Assembly: GCA_905147135.1 (NCBI GenBank)
Contig: LR990054.1
Span: forward strand, 12,003,001 to 12,067,000
Direction: 5' to 3'
From: Blastobasis lacticolella
Taxonomy: Eukaryota; Arthropoda; Insecta; Lepidoptera; Blastobasidae
DNA: 64,000 nucleotides
The translations under genes were made by a program, and so were the position numbers. The notes below the pieces were generated by a model. The model saw nothing but the letters and a program-made list of their open reading frames with translations, was not told where the DNA came from and did not search any database. Within the stretch, counting starts at the first letter, position 1. Every line of letters begins with the position of its first letter. This document shows positions 1 to 11,594 of this stretch, piece after piece.

Positions 1-383
1 TAAACAGAGAACTCAAAATATCACGAAATTGGGAGAACCCAAAATAATACTTATTTTGCAATCCAAAAGCATTACTCACTTCTTTTACTACTGTTGGTGG
101 TGCTACTTCAGCATGGAAGTTAATTTTGGCTTCAGTTTTAACTGGGGCCACATTAATTTCGTTTACAACTTCCTTATAAACTGGTGTGGCCACTGTTTTC
201 ACTGGTTGAACTTCAACTGTTTTCACAGTTTCAATTACTGGTTGTACTTCAACCGTTTTTATTACAGGTTGTACTTCAATGGTTTTAACTACTGGCTGTA
301 CTTCCACATTCTTAGCAAAGCCAAATGAATTGCTCCCAGAGAACGAAAATCCTGATTTTCCCTCTATGGAACTTTCGCCGCCC
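1..383 (-). CDS. Partial exon of a protein with EVQPV repeats
   Basis: A minus-strand open frame enters after a splice acceptor (TTCCAG at 389-384) with GGC GGC GAA and runs off the left edge. It encodes GGESSIEGKSGFSFSGSNSF, then about four copies of an eight- to twelve-residue unit of the type EVQPVVKTV, then a Val/Pro/Lys-rich stretch. Low-complexity valine/proline repeats of this kind are common in insect cuticular and other secreted proteins, but I cannot name the family. The acceptor is phase 0. The exon cannot follow the 884-1119 exon, which has a stop. Possible first exons are the signal-peptide exon at 22,397-22,453 (phase 0 donor) or a short ATG exon at 634-648 (MFSIK then GTAAAG). 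The repeats and the clean frame support coding; the gene model is uncertain. Confidence 0.6.
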
Positions 384-883
384 TGGAATTTTTTTCAAAT
401 ATTAAATTAATAAATAAATATGTTAAGTGTAATGAATAAGCTGTTAACTACATGCATAAATTCGAGGTTGTTTGTGAGAAATGTAAATATATGAAATGGA
501 GTAGGTAGAGAAATGAAACGTGAAACGTGAAGCGACATGCAGCGGAGACAGAATTCAGCTGAAAATGAATTGTTCCTAATGAATGAATGAAGAAGTGCTT
601 TTGTACAAAGCTGATGATGATTATGGCCTTTACCTTAATAGAAAACATAGGTAATTAGTTCCCTATACCCTCAGCAAACCACAGCCTTCTGCTGACTCTG
701 CGCACGTTGATCATCAGAGAGAGGATGTTGGAAAACAGGTAATGCACATTAAAGGTGAAGGAATAAAATTCCTAGTACACAAATAGTATGTAATTTATTT
801 TTTGTACATTGATATGAAAAAAAAAGGAATGATAGTTATAGACACCAACACTTGTTATTGAAAATGTTTATCCAACACCAGGT
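384..883. other. Short interval between two minus-strand exons
   Basis: About 500 bp separate the repeat-protein exon from the stop of the Gly/Ala-rich gene. A possible mini first exon (ATG at 648-646, five codons, donor GTAAAG) lies here and is phase-compatible with the exon at 383. No TATA box is evident. The only other signal is the AATAAA of the upstream gene. Confidence 0.3.
794..799 (-). terminator. Polyadenylation signal AATAAA
   Basis: TTTATT on the plus strand reads AATAAA on the minus strand, about 85 nt beyond the TAA stop of the Gly/Ala-rich gene, a normal position for an insect 3' end. Confidence 0.6.
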
Positions 884-1119
884 TTAATCTTTATTTTCGA
901 GAGCCTTTTTGAGCTTCTTCAGCTCCTTCCTTTTACGCCTCTCCTCTCGTCGTCTTTGCAACTCAATTGGATCACGTACCAATCCCGATGCAGCGAAACG
1001 GTCTCCTGCTTGTGCTGATGCGTATCCAACGCCAGCTGATTTCTCAGCTGTGACTCCTCCACTGAGCCCTGCATTCGCTTTCACGTTGCCCCCAGCTGTT
1101 GCTCCAGCATAAAGACCTC
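884..1119 (-). CDS. Exon 4 (last) of secreted Gly/Ala-rich protein with basic tail
   Basis: The exon follows acceptor TTTTTGCAG and is phase 1: its first two bases complete a Gly codon split after exon 3. It encodes 77 residues. A Gly/Ala-rich first half continues the style of exon 3. The last ~24 residues (RDPIELQRRREERRKRKELK and onward to the TAA stop) are strongly basic and look helical. AATAAA follows 85 nt downstream. The whole model is 19 + 30 + 1 + 35 + 1 + 77 = 163 residues. I do not recognise the family; a cuticle, silk or immune-type secreted protein is possible. Confidence 0.75.
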
Positions 1120-2016
1120 CTGCAAAAATGTAATGACAACCATTTTAGTTTGAAAATATTTAAATACCAATTGCTTGCAAACAATCTATAAACTACAATC
1201 GACTGCTAAATTATATTTCGCCGAAAGGCAAACAAGTAGCGTTAAATTAATGCAGTGCTTAATTTCTAGATAAATTAGACATACAGGTCTATCAGACCCA
1301 GACCCTTGTGATTCTAAATTCGTGTAAGCCAAGGACATCTGTCAACTCTTCATCGAGATGGTATTTAATGCTGTGCCTTTCTCACTTCAGATACCGAGTT
1401 ATAAATGTCTCTATTTAATTCTTAATTGTCGTCATTGTTCACCATAGTGCCTAGGTCGTAATCGCGTTATACGTACTGGCGTTTTCTACGAAAAACAAAA
1501 ACGCATTTATAGGAGTAGTATAGTATTTATAGTAGATTTATACGGGCAGTAGTGTTTTCATTTGTGTGTGTGAGTTTTATCATCTGACGCTCCTTAATGA
1601 ATATAGATTCAAGATTCAACATTGATATCTTTATATAGTTCCTTCAAAGATCAGAAAATGTGCAGAAGCTTTTTTCTTTCGGTACATTTGACAGTTCGAT
1701 CTCCAGCCCGTGTGCGGATTGGACCAATGTGGAGGAAGCTCAAGTCCAACAGTGGACTGTAACAGTCCACTTTGGGTGAGTCAACGCCATCAAGCGGTAA
1801 ATATGTAACCAATATCGTTACTTAATAATATTGTAGATGTCGCTAGTTGATATAGCTTCTTTTGTAGTTACAGAATATTATGTACGCATCGTATATGTAG
1901 TTTGACACAGTGCGGATTAAACTCTCCGTAAGTTAACACCGTGCAGCACATTTCTCCTGATCCCGTCTAATCCATTTTGGTGACCCCGACGGAAAATATA
2001 TGGGATGGTAACAAAC
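1120..2016. other. Intron 3 of the Gly/Ala-rich gene
   Basis: About 0.9 kb between donor GTTTGT after exon 3 and acceptor TTTTTGCAG before exon 4 (minus strand). It is AT-rich. I see no recognisable repeat or nested gene. Confidence 0.6.
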
Positions 2017-2124
2017 CTGCACTACTGCCGCCATTTCCATCCACAGTGCCTCCAAGTCCAGCTCGCGCAGCAGGCCCGAAAGGCGTGCCAGCTTCTGCGA
2101 ACAATCCACCTCCTGCTGCGCTAC
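2017..2124 (-). CDS. Exon 3 of secreted Gly/Ala-rich protein
   Basis: 108 bp bounded by acceptor CTTTTTGCAG and donor G|GTTTGT, phase 1 at both ends. It encodes a split Gly plus 35 residues, SAAGGGLFAEAGTPFGPAAR and then more Gly/Ala/Ser/Thr. Local GC content is far above the surrounding intron, and the frame joins exons 2 and 4 without a stop. The Gly/Ala-rich content matches both neighbouring exons, which supports one spliced product. Confidence 0.75.
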
Positions 2125-4235
2125 CTGCAAAAAGAAATCAAAATTTTAATATACTGAATGGCAACCTTCGTGGTCTGTCTGAATTTGTGAGAATGTGTGA
2201 ATTTTTTTATATGTCTGAATGTATGTACGGTAACTCAAATCTTTAGCTATTATTTATTGTGTCGTTAAAGTACTTAGACCGGATACACTTTTTATAATTC
2301 CAAAGTAACATGTTTGTGTTATTAATATGTCTGCACATTTCTTTCATACCTTTATTTTCATTCATTTGGATTCAGCAAAGGTTCAGTCGTATTCAAAACT
2401 TCTGTCATATTAAGTATAAATAATATGTTTACTTAAAGTTGTTTGTATCATTGTTTTTATACATGAATATTTTGAATAAGACAATGAGGGCGGGTCAATA
2501 TTAAAATGGAATAAAACTAGCTGTATAAGAGGTATTAATGTGGTATGGATCTCCCTGATACGTGCCACCGTGACAAGCCGTGCCCACCACGGCTTGTTGT
2601 AAATGATTTCATATTCCATACATAATGGCATACACTCAGAGGAAGTAAAAATCTAAGGGCATACTTAAAACAATCGTTAGTTTATCAATACTAAACTCAT
2701 ACAAAACTTGATTTATTCCGTTTCAACATACCATCCTTTATTGAAAAACCATTTAGTAGAAAGAGCTTAGAAACTAATCATTAGTTTCTCTGAGAATATA
2801 TTTCAAGACAGTCAGAAATCTTGGGGAAATTAACATTTTAATGAAAATAGTAATGTTGGTTAACTCATTAAACATAAGTATACCTAACAATATAATGCTG
2901 TGTCGTAAAATAAATTGAATGGTCAATTTCCAATAAGAACTAGGCAATCACTTGCATTTGCTATATGATAATTACACTATTTGAATGTCTTGGTAGATGA
3001 AGATCATTATACAGAATACCAAGTTCGTTTTAGTTTACTAGACACACGGGATCATTTTGAGATTTCACTGCACCCAGATGTGCAAGTTTGCATAAAACTT
3101 GCTTACTTGTGACGTAAAGTTGGGAATAGCACTACTCCTACGTGAAAATATATTTTAGCTCCCAAGCAAATTCTCAGGCTATTTTCATCCAGCATATTTC
3201 TGAAGATAAATATTGTGCAGCTTATGTGCACAGGAGATACATTTTATTATGATACTCAGAAACAATGACTTTCAGTTATTGTCTTCAGTATTAAGCATAA
3301 TAATTAAATGTAGTTTGTTCTTACGTCGGTTAAAATTTCAAATGTTAAATACTAGCTTTCTGCCCACGGCTCCGTTTGCGTGGACTATATGTTATATTGC
3401 GCGAGTGGAGAGCAATAAAAAGTAAATATTTCCATTCTCAGGTGCTAACCTATCTCCATACCGAATTTCATCAAAATGGGTATAGTGGTTTAGCCGTTAT
3501 AGCGTAACAGACAGAGTTGATTTCGCCATTATAATATTATTAGGGACATAGGGCTCTAACATCATTATGATTACATTAGGACTCAATCCTTAAAAGAGAG
3601 GAAAAATTAGATTCCCACATCTTATCCCTTCATAAGGCTACCTTTCATCAAGTTCTGTACCAATGAATATGCAGAATATACACATGATATGCACCTCCGG
3701 TGTTACATTTCACTATAATATGACACCTAAATATATGAATCGCAGATGTTATGGCCGACATTTCCCGCTTTCCACCAGGTGGGTCGTTCGCTCGTTTGCG
3801 AGTTATATAAAAAGAACTATGGGTGTATTACTCATGCAGCAATTTCAAAATATAAAAAACTCGTACTTAAATATCTCTAGTGTAAAATGAATCATCAAAC
3901 AACCTCCAAGTTCCTGTTATAGATCCGTATACGTAAAAATAATGCTGAGCGACAGTAAAAAGGAATTTCTCCTTCCTACTTCAAAAATAACGGCCTGCAT
4001 TATTTTTACGTAACCTGTATCTTTATATAATCTTCATAATCCTCTATCTATTATCATAAACTTCGAAGTTTCTAGCTAAATAATCAAAAACAAATTCATT
4101 TGCACGTAGCTCCTCCAACACATATTTCGGGATTTGTATCCTCTGCGGGAAGACTCTGTAGCAGAAATTGTAACTTCGATATACAACCCGATACCCCACC
4201 GGGCATAGAAGCTGCATTATTAGACAACAGCTTAC
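2125..4235. other. Intron 2 of the Gly/Ala-rich gene with repeat debris
   Basis: 2.1 kb, AT-rich. It contains a lepidopteran dispersed repeat at about 3345-3545 and a short GC-richer fragment at about 3745-3810 (CCCGCTTTCCACCAGG). No further coding exon was found between the phase-matched exons 3 and 2. Confidence 0.5.
3345..3545 (+). repeat. Dispersed lepidopteran repeat fragment
   Basis: Begins ACTAGCTTTCTGCCCACGGC and ends near TTATAATATTATTAGG. The same type of head recurs at 22,545-22,620 and 29,636-30,018 in this window. Such 'actagctt..cgc..cgtgg' heads are common in moth genomes. The ORF at 3213-3425 crossing it is not a gene. Confidence 0.5.
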
Positions 4236-4326
4236 CTCCCGCTGCGCCTCCGAGACCCACCGCCGCGTGGTAACCTCCGAAGTTCACTCCGAGTTTGCCA
4301 TCGTTGAAAGTTATAAACTGCGGCGC
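4236..4326 (-). CDS. Exon 2 of secreted Gly/Ala-rich protein (mature N-terminus)
   Basis: 91 bp between acceptor CCACAG and donor G|GTAAGC. It starts in phase 0 with Ala-Pro-Gln-Phe and encodes APQFITFNDGKLGVNFGGYH followed by ten more residues ending Ala-Ala-Gly, then one base of a split Gly codon. Phase 0 at the 5' end matches the phase 0 donor of the signal-peptide exon 18 kb upstream, so the mature protein would begin at or near APQF. Confidence 0.78.
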
Positions 4327-4660
4327 CTGTGGACAAGGAGGTGCGACGAAATTAGTATTTATTCTCTGTAGTTGTAAGAAACTTCCGATAGAGTACGGTC
4401 TTCGGTTTCGGTCTCTTAATTTCTGTATCTAATCTTGTCTTTAGGTTCTCTAAAGCTTTTCTACTATGCAAAGTATACGCTTTCTCTTATGTGCTAATTT
4501 AAGATTTTACGAACGAAAGCAGCTCCTCTAATTATAATTATTCTCAGCGTCGTTTCAGAGCGTTACAGGTTTAGTCCCAGATTATAATCAACTAAAAGCT
4601 TATCTCAGATATGTAAAAGCACTACCTATATACCAAATCCGATTTGAAGAAATAACGTAC

Positions 4661-4930
4661 ATAATCGTCATCATCAACTCAGTCGCTAGACGTCCACTGC
4701 TGGAATATGCCTCACCCACGCCTTCCACACCGAGCGATATTATGTCTCCTCAATCTTATAAGGTCTTCTGCGATTGCCGTTCCTACGTGGTCGCTAGTCG
4801 AAAATCTTTCTACCCCTTGGCCATTGGTTCTGTGAGCTATACGGCCTACCAATTGCCATACAATTTTGGTAATTTTAAAACCTGTGTCAGTGGCCCTAGT
4901 TTGGCTACGGAAACCCTTAGCTATAATTTA
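4661..4930 (-). mobile_element. LINE 3' end fragment
   Basis: Read on the minus strand this ends GATGATGACGATT. On the plus strand the tail start reads CGTCATCATC followed by GACGTCCACTGCTGGAATAT, the standard 3' region of a lepidopteran non-LTR element. The rest is degraded. It lies in intron 1 of the Gly/Ala-rich gene. Confidence 0.55.
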
Positions 4931-5654
4931 TTTTATTAAAGTTTGTATCGGGATTTATACAATTTTCTCTGTTGGAAAATTGTGCCATCACTATTATCAG
5001 CCAAAGAGAATAATAAAATAGCTCAGAGTGTGCTTTGATTTACTTATTAAAAGAACAAGGAAGGACTTTACAAAAACGATGTAAGAAGCACTAAATCTAA
5101 TTTTAAAAATGACCCGAAAGATACAGAACTGGACCACGCTGATTGAAAATAATAGGATTTTGAAAGAATACTCGGTGAGCCAGTGAAGTTCTACATCATA
5201 ACAAGAACGAATGTAAATAAGTATTCGATGTCTTTTTTGCAAGACAGGAGGACATACTATCACACTGGCAGTTTATTTGATGTTATGTTCAAACATTTTT
5301 ATTGCTTTATTAATGATAATGATATATCGAAAAAACAATATTTATATACCTAAATTGCGTACTCGTATGAAATATGTAATGGGTACTCAAGAACAGGACG
5401 GTCAATAAATAAAAAGTAAGTAATAAATTCGGGTAAAGTAATATTACCGGCTTTTAGGAATTCCATCATTTATCATGAAAGTTTAATAAAAGGTCTAACT
5501 CACTAACGGATAAAAATTCGCAATTTCACGAACGACCGGAGAGAAGATGATTGTATCATCATTTATATTGACGTTATAAAGAAATAGTTGATTGAATTAT
5601 GGATGCCACATGTTAGTCAACGATTTACGCAAGCTTATTCATGATAACATTTTA
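4931..5654. other. AT-rich intronic sequence, nothing recognised
   Basis: Contains a random 88-codon minus-strand frame (4997-5263) with no motif, no good context and high AT content. I see nothing else. Confidence 0.4.
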
Positions 5655-6008
5655 CATCATCATCTTGGCGTTAATGTCCCGGTTGTGCTCTCGCGCACGA
5701 GGACCCGGGGTCCCCCTTGACCATGATCCAGGATTTGGCAGGTCAGGTAATTACTGTGGAGCGACTGCCATCTGACCTCCATGATTCTGCTACCAGTGGA
5801 ACCTGACCAGATTGTATCATGGTTACACATCCAGTCGCCTGAATGTGCAGGTTTCATCACGATGTTTTCCCTCACCGTAAGAGCATCGGCTAGTATTCAA
5901 CTAATGTACATAACTCAGAAAATAGTCATTGGTACATGGCCGGAGCGGGATTAGAACCCGGGACCTCTGGTTTACGAGTCGTATACTCTAACCGCTCGGC
6001 CACCGACG
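5655..6008 (-). mobile_element. tRNA-derived SINE, full-length copy (family 1)
   Basis: The tRNA-related head is at the right end: box B region AACCCGGGACC and box A region CCGCTCGGCCA on the plus strand. The body and the tail CATCATCTTGGCGTTAATGT are at the left. It is near identical in layout to the copies at 50,656 and 54,020. The 71-codon frame inside it (5660-5875) recurs in other copies and is a SINE artefact. Confidence 0.88.
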
Positions 6009-6779
6009 TTTGCTCGATGATCTTACATAATATTTAATATTAATATTTGCGATAGGTAACTGCTCTTTGTTATATTTTCACATTTGAAATAGCCAGCACT
6101 GAAGTTTTATCATGAGCGAAATCAGAGGATGAAGATTGTATACTTCCGTAAGTTCTGTTAGACGTCTTATTAACAATTAATGTCAATAAAATGTACTGTA
6201 GGTAATCACGTAATTGGGTATATAATGTATCTGTAACTAACTAAATATCGGTGGGAACGGTCAACTCTGTATTATTAAGTAGTTATGGTTAATTCTCCTA
6301 TTGTGCGATGAAAGTCATTTTTTTAGTTAACCACATCATAACATAGTAACTACGGTGTTCAGATTAGCCGAGAATAATATACTAGTGTCTGCTGTTACAT
6401 CTTGAACTTTGGCTTGTATTTATTTTTATAATTACTTCACAGAGTTGACGACGCTAATGACTTATGAATAGCCATTTTCATGTGATGTTGTAAAAACGCA
6501 CGTGACGAAATAATAACGCTTTTGGTTTAGAAGCGTTTGAAGAGATTCGAGAGGTTACGACAGAGCCAGATGACGTGCCTGTACAGAATTGTGACTGTAA
6601 TTCATAAACATGACCCTTGAGTAACTGCGACTCTGGCACGGCGGTTTCCTTCGAGGCATTATACGAATCTTTTATGACCATCTTTACGACTACGAAATTT
6701 TAAACGAAGACTTTAAGGAACAAGTCGATGAAGGAACCGTGGTGAATATTGTGTTGTTGTGTTTTGAGTGAATTGCGTT
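6009..6779. other. AT-rich intronic sequence, nothing recognised
   Basis: No repeat or exon identified between two SINE copies; AT-rich throughout. Confidence 0.4.
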
Positions 6780-7000
6780 GGTGGCAGAGTGGTTACGGTA
6801 ACGATTCGTAAGCAAGAGATACTGGGCTCGAATCTTACTGCGTGAGGGAAAACATCGTGATAAAACGCGCACATGCAGGTGACTGAATGTGTAACCATGA
6901 TCCAATCTAGCGGAGGTCAGTCGCTTCACTGTAATTATCTGATCTATCAAATCTTGGATCAGAGTCAAAACGGTTCCCGGGCCCTCGTAAGAACATAACC
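6780..7000 (+). mobile_element. tRNA-derived SINE, diverged copy (family 1)
   Basis: Box A-like GTGGCAGAGTGGTTA and box B-like GGGCTCGAATC are followed by the family body (AAAACATCGTGAT, GTAACCATGATCCAATCT, CCCGGGCCCTCG). It has internal deletions and lost its tail, so it is older than the copies at 50.7 and 54.0 kb. The 105-codon minus-strand frame across it is not a gene. Confidence 0.8.
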
Positions 7001-7876
7001 GGAACATAAACGCTGATATGTTTTTGAAAGAATTGCATTAAATCGTTTATAGCAATGTAAAGCAAATCCATTTCAATTAGTGTCTAACGTTGATAATGGA
7101 ATCCGCATTCCATGATTAGCAATTATTATTTTATGAGTCATTACTTCAAATTAATTACAAAAAGATATTGTCAGGCTTGCAAAACAACACATCGATCTCT
7201 TAGAACACTTCTTCAAGCCAAGGCGTTTGCGTCATATGCGGTTATTAAGGAAGTATACACCTTTTGATTGCAAACGACTACATTAGACGTAGTATACGTA
7301 ATTGAAAAACGTTTTTATTATACAATTGCCTTACTACATTATAATAAGGCATAGATTTGCTACGCCATAGATTGTTCTAGTTATTGAATGACACTAATCT
7401 CGATTTTTTCCAAGCTTTGTTTTTATATTTAACTTGTACTGTTCGTATGTATGTTTGTAAGTTGTCCGTCAAGATTTCCAAACAATTTTTCTACCATTTG
7501 TTGGTAGTCTCAATCGGATGAGCTTAAATTTGGTATAGGTACCTATATAACTTAGATGACAAAGCATTAATATGGTACCATGGAGCTGGTTTGATAATAA
7601 GGTCGGAAGGTGGTCATGAACCTAATGAACGCAATAAGGTAATCCCATCGTGTTTGGGCTCTTTGGAATGGTCATGGTGAGTAGATACTATACCGCGCGA
7701 TAAAAGCTAAGTATGAAAATATAATTTTTATATTAGAGCTTATTCTTTTCTAAAAATCTGGCAAAGTGGTAAGAATTAAAGGAGATGTATGAAAAGAGTT
7801 GTGGATATATACGAGGTTTGGGAGTTGTGTCAGTACAGAGCAAAGTGGCAGTCCATAGACTCTGCCTACCCTACCT
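7001..7876. other. AT-rich intronic sequence, nothing recognised
   Basis: No exon or repeat copy recognised between the diverged SINE and the inverted-repeat unit at 7,877. Confidence 0.4.
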
Positions 7877-9079
7877 TTGGCACCATAGCCTCCTTCATCT
7901 TACAAGCCATGCGCAGAAGTTTGACAACGTCGCATTTTGAATTTTAGTGAACCTGAAAACTTCTGTAAAACTATCATCGCGGTCGTCGTCGTTTTATGTT
8001 ATTAGTTATTTAAGTGATAAAGTATATTAATAAGTATATACATTAGTTAGATAATATGTTATTGGATAGATTTTTGTCCTATTTACCTATATACCTACTT
8101 GCAATTGTATTATCCTAATATTATAAATGCGAAATATAATCTATGTTTGGTTTTGTACGTAATGGATGTTTGTTACACTTTTACGCAAAAACTACTGATC
8201 GTATTTTAATGAAATTAGGCAGTTATATAGAATATAGCCCCGAATAACACATATGCTATACTTTATCCCGATATTTAATGTGATTCCCGCGAGAACGGGT
8301 CCGGCACGTTATAGCAGAATTTTATGCGGACACAGTCGCGACCAAAAGCTATTATGAAATAAAATAATCTATGCCAGCCAAAATATTGCCCAATTTATTA
8401 AATATTAGGTATAATAGATTTTAAACAGTTTTATTTAAGTGCCTATGTATATAAAAACTAACTACTTACTTACTTATTGTACCTATATACTTTTTCAATG
8501 CTTAGATCATCGTGGATAATCAGAGATCGTGGTTTAAAGTAGTTGTGATAACTTTCACAATGCAAAAATGTTTGCTGCTTACAAAAGATCCTTTGGTGGG
8601 ACTCCAGCATGCTTGGGGAATAGCAGAAGTCCATTTATTTAATAGAATTACATCTTTTGGAAAGCAAAACATCGGCACAGAATCTTTCCCATTTTTATGG
8701 TTTAATCATAATTTTACTTGCATTTTTCAAATGCAAAAATGCCTTGGCATCTGTTAGAGAAAGATTACGAATATACAACAGAATTTGATTTATGAAATAA
8801 GCTAAAAACTAACAACAAAAATGGTCAAGGATTGTTTTTGAAAAATCGTATTTATCAAATTTTAGCACAATTATAAATATATTTACTTTTATTTACCTTC
8901 GTAGATGGTCCATACAAACGCGTTAATTTACAGTTTTATCAATATATTTTAAATTTATTATCATAAAATTCATAATTTTCCCGCACATTGACATGTAAAC
9001 AATGAGTAAATCGGTTTACAGCGACGTTGCCGTTCCGTGCTACAGCATGGCTTGTAGATGAAGGAGGCTATGTTTGGCA
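7877..9079. mobile_element. 1.2 kb unit with ~55 bp terminal inverted repeats
   Basis: Left arm (7877-7934) contains CATAGCCTCCTTCATCT then ACAAGCCATGC and, further in, AACGTCGC. The right arm (9021-9079) contains the reverse complement of each, in mirrored order (GCGACGTT, GCATGGCTTGT, AGATGAAGGAGGCTATG). This is the layout of a non-autonomous DNA transposon or two inverted copies of a short element. No transposase frame is seen. Another lepidopteran repeat (about 8113-8320, starting CCTAATATTATAAATGCG) lies inside. A target-site duplication could not be defined. Confidence 0.6.
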
Positions 9080-10084
9080 CACAAGCGTGAGCTTTATGTA
9101 TGTATGTATTCTAAGTCACATTAAGGCCAAAATCCCACTAGCATCGACCCAGGGTGGGCGTTCTTCTAACATTAATTGACGAATGCTAACGCGGAGTTCC
9201 ATGATTTGACTTCTAATACCAGTGGGCGACAATTGCCGCTTTCCATTAGAAGGGCTCTCTGCTCGTTTGTTACAATAAAATCTCATTCATTGCAGTTATT
9301 ATAATATTTACTGTTCTAGAAGAGTATTTTAAGCTGCAATAAAATACAGTATCACGTGAGATATTGGCGATTAAAATCGCTATTATCAGGCGAATGGAGA
9401 TCAATGACAATATCATGGCTGCAGTACGATCAACTCTTGAGACTGGCCTCGACCGCTATACATTGATGATTAATAAGTGACTTTAGGAATGTGTACTTTG
9501 CAGACTACGCCATGAACAGCATAGCGGTTCATTTATATCTATCTTTCACGCAGGTGCAAAAATTAAACGGAACACGATGCCCAGTGGACCTATTGTCATA
9601 ATAACAAGTTTAATATTGCAGGATTCCAAGGTTTTATTAATGAGTTACATTAGCCAAAATGCGCTCTAAACATTGCTTCGAAAAAGGTTACACAGATAAA
9701 AGTAATTAAAGCCCATTTAAGGCTCTCGGGCTCCCTGCGTGGCTTATTTTAGCGATTTATGAGTAAATTAAAAAAACATTACTAAATTTTACGACTGCCA
9801 GTAGCAGTTTTTGTGCTTATTGTGGATTATTAATTGAGAAATGGGTGTTCCATTATGTAGGTTGCCCTTAATATACTCTCCCTTACATTTAGGGCTAGAT
9901 TTTTCTTCGCGTAAAACTCAGTAATGCCTTGTTCCAACGGTAACTGTAATAATTTTTGAATATACTTTGAGATATAAACTGCTACACTGGTAAACTTTTA
10001 TCAATGTACGATGATAAGGTTTTGCCTGAAGACTAATAATAATTCATATATCCACCCAAACTTTTTGCATTTATTTGGCGAGAC
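9080..10084. other. Intronic sequence with small repeat fragments
   Basis: A short GC-richer fragment near 9225-9275 (ATTGCCGCTTTCCATTAGAA) resembles the one at 3745-3810. Otherwise AT-rich with nothing recognisable. Confidence 0.35.
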
Positions 10085-10488
10085 ATGGCCGGCGCTGACG
10101 AAGCAACTTCGCGATCTTCATACCATAGAAATAAAATGCTGCGGTGGATGTGTGGCATAACACTACTCGACCGAGGACTTAACGAGTACATCCATGGCAG
10201 CTTTGGCGTGAGAGATATCGCGGACAATATTGAGGAGGCTCCCCTCCGCTGGTTTGGTCACGTGCTGCATAAGACTCAGGGATACGTGGGAAACAGGGGT
10301 CTGCCGGTATCAGAAATGAGATCCCGCTGGAGCCACAGGAAGCGACATCGCTGAGTCGGATGCGAGAGTCAATGGTTTACGACGGGAGGATGGAGAAAAC
10401 CGGGCGAAGTGGAGAAAGAGAAGTTGGAAAGCAGAACTTGGCAAAAGCCAGGATAAACGCTGGGATGATGATGATGACTATATCGTAA
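10085..10488 (+). mobile_element. RTE-type LINE, 3' fragment of reverse transcriptase ORF plus tail
   Basis: The translation contains KMLRWMCGITLLDRGLNEYI, then a Gly/Val/Arg stretch, then LRWFGHVLHKTQGY: the conserved C-terminal part of RTE-clade LINE polyproteins (RMLRWMCG..R.D..RNEYIRGS..LRW.GHV). The frame breaks after position 10,354. It then runs into CGAAGTGGAGAAAGAGAAG, AAAGCCAGGATAAACGC and a GATGATGATGATGA tail, the element's 3' end. It is dead and 5'-truncated. Confidence 0.85.
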
Positions 10489-10728
10489 TAATATAACATT
10501 GATTACATACGTGTATAGCACCAGTAATTATATTACCTACGTGTACAGGAACAAAGTTTCCCACGGTAATGTAAATGTATATTGTTCTACACATTCGCAA
10601 CAGCTCAGTCAAGGATATAAGCGTAATTATGTCTAACAATTACTTTTGGTATAGCAATTAATTGCCACACCGCTTAGCCATCCGATTTCAAAGTTGAAGT
10701 CAATGTTTTCAAATTCAGCAAAGTTGTA

Positions 10729-11086
10729 AAAATCGTCTCGTAGGCGAGAAGTACCAGGTTCGAATCCCACTGCGCTCATGTACCAATGATTCTTTTCTGA
10801 GTTACCTAAATGCTAACCGATGCTTTTACGGTGAGGGAAAACATCATGATGAAACCTACACATTCAGGTAACACATGTGTAACCATGATCAATTCTCTGT
10901 TTTTGTTTTATTCTATGTATAAGCAATAAATAATTTTTCATTCATTCATTCATGATCCAATCTGGTCAGGTTCCTCCGGTAGCAGAATCGTGGGAATCAG
11001 ATGGCAGTTGCTCCACTGTAATGATCTGATCTGCCAAATCCTCGATCATGATCAAGGCGGACCCCGGGCCCTCGTGCGAGAGATGA
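10729..11086 (+). mobile_element. tRNA-derived SINE (family 1) interrupted by a short insertion
   Basis: Box B GGTTCGAATCC is at 10,757. The family body follows, but after the ATGATC at about 10,889 it is split by ~60 bp (CTCTGTTTTTGTTTTATTC through AATAAATAATTTTTCATTCA), after which the SINE resumes with CATGATCCAATCTGGTCAGG. The insert looks like the AATAAA-bearing 3' tail of another retroelement. The far end lacks the usual tail. Confidence 0.82.
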
Positions 11087-11477
11087 AGTACAAAAGTCAC
11101 CAATATTGTAAGTCTGACTCCAACTTGTCTATTTTGTCGGCGAGGTTCAACACGGTTCACAGAATGACAATATCGAACACAAAGGCGAGTGTCGCATCGT
11201 ATAATTGATTAAAGTAGGTACCTATACTCTTCGGGACATGGTAACACTAAACCTTCTTTCCAATTTAATTAGGTTCTAACGACGAGGAGCACCGTAAATG
11301 CTTTTAAACGAACAGCAGCGATGAAATTTTTTGTAAATCTTCCGATTTTTTCTATATGAAACAGCTTCCTATTAATTGTTAGAATTTTGCAAAGCTAAAC
11401 TGTGATATATAGCTACTAAAATACGATTATGTAAATCAATAGAGCTAGGCATAGATATGTACGTAAGTATGAAATCT
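11087..11477. other. AT-rich intronic sequence
   Basis: No exon or repeat recognised. Confidence 0.35.
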
Positions 11478-11594
11478 CTGCGATCTCCAACCCGCCTGCC
11501 AAGCGTGGAGATTATGGCAATGACCTCCCCTTTCGTGGGAGAGGCCCGAAGTCCTGCAGTAGACTGTTGTGGGCTGTGATGATGATGATGATGA
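11478..11594 (+). repeat. Family-2 dispersed repeat, 3' end
   Basis: Contains CTGCGATCTCCAACCCGCCT, GCCAAGCGTGGAGATTATGG, CAATGACCTCCCCTTTCGTG and a (GATGAT)n tail, as in the longer copies at 47,192 and 56,909. The tail indicates retroposition. Confidence 0.75.

Noticed and set aside
5660..5875. 71-codon frame starting MRENIVMKPAHSGDW, also at 50,790-51,005 and 54,034-54,249
   Set aside because: The same frame recurs only because it lies inside copies of the family-1 SINE; it is not a gene family.
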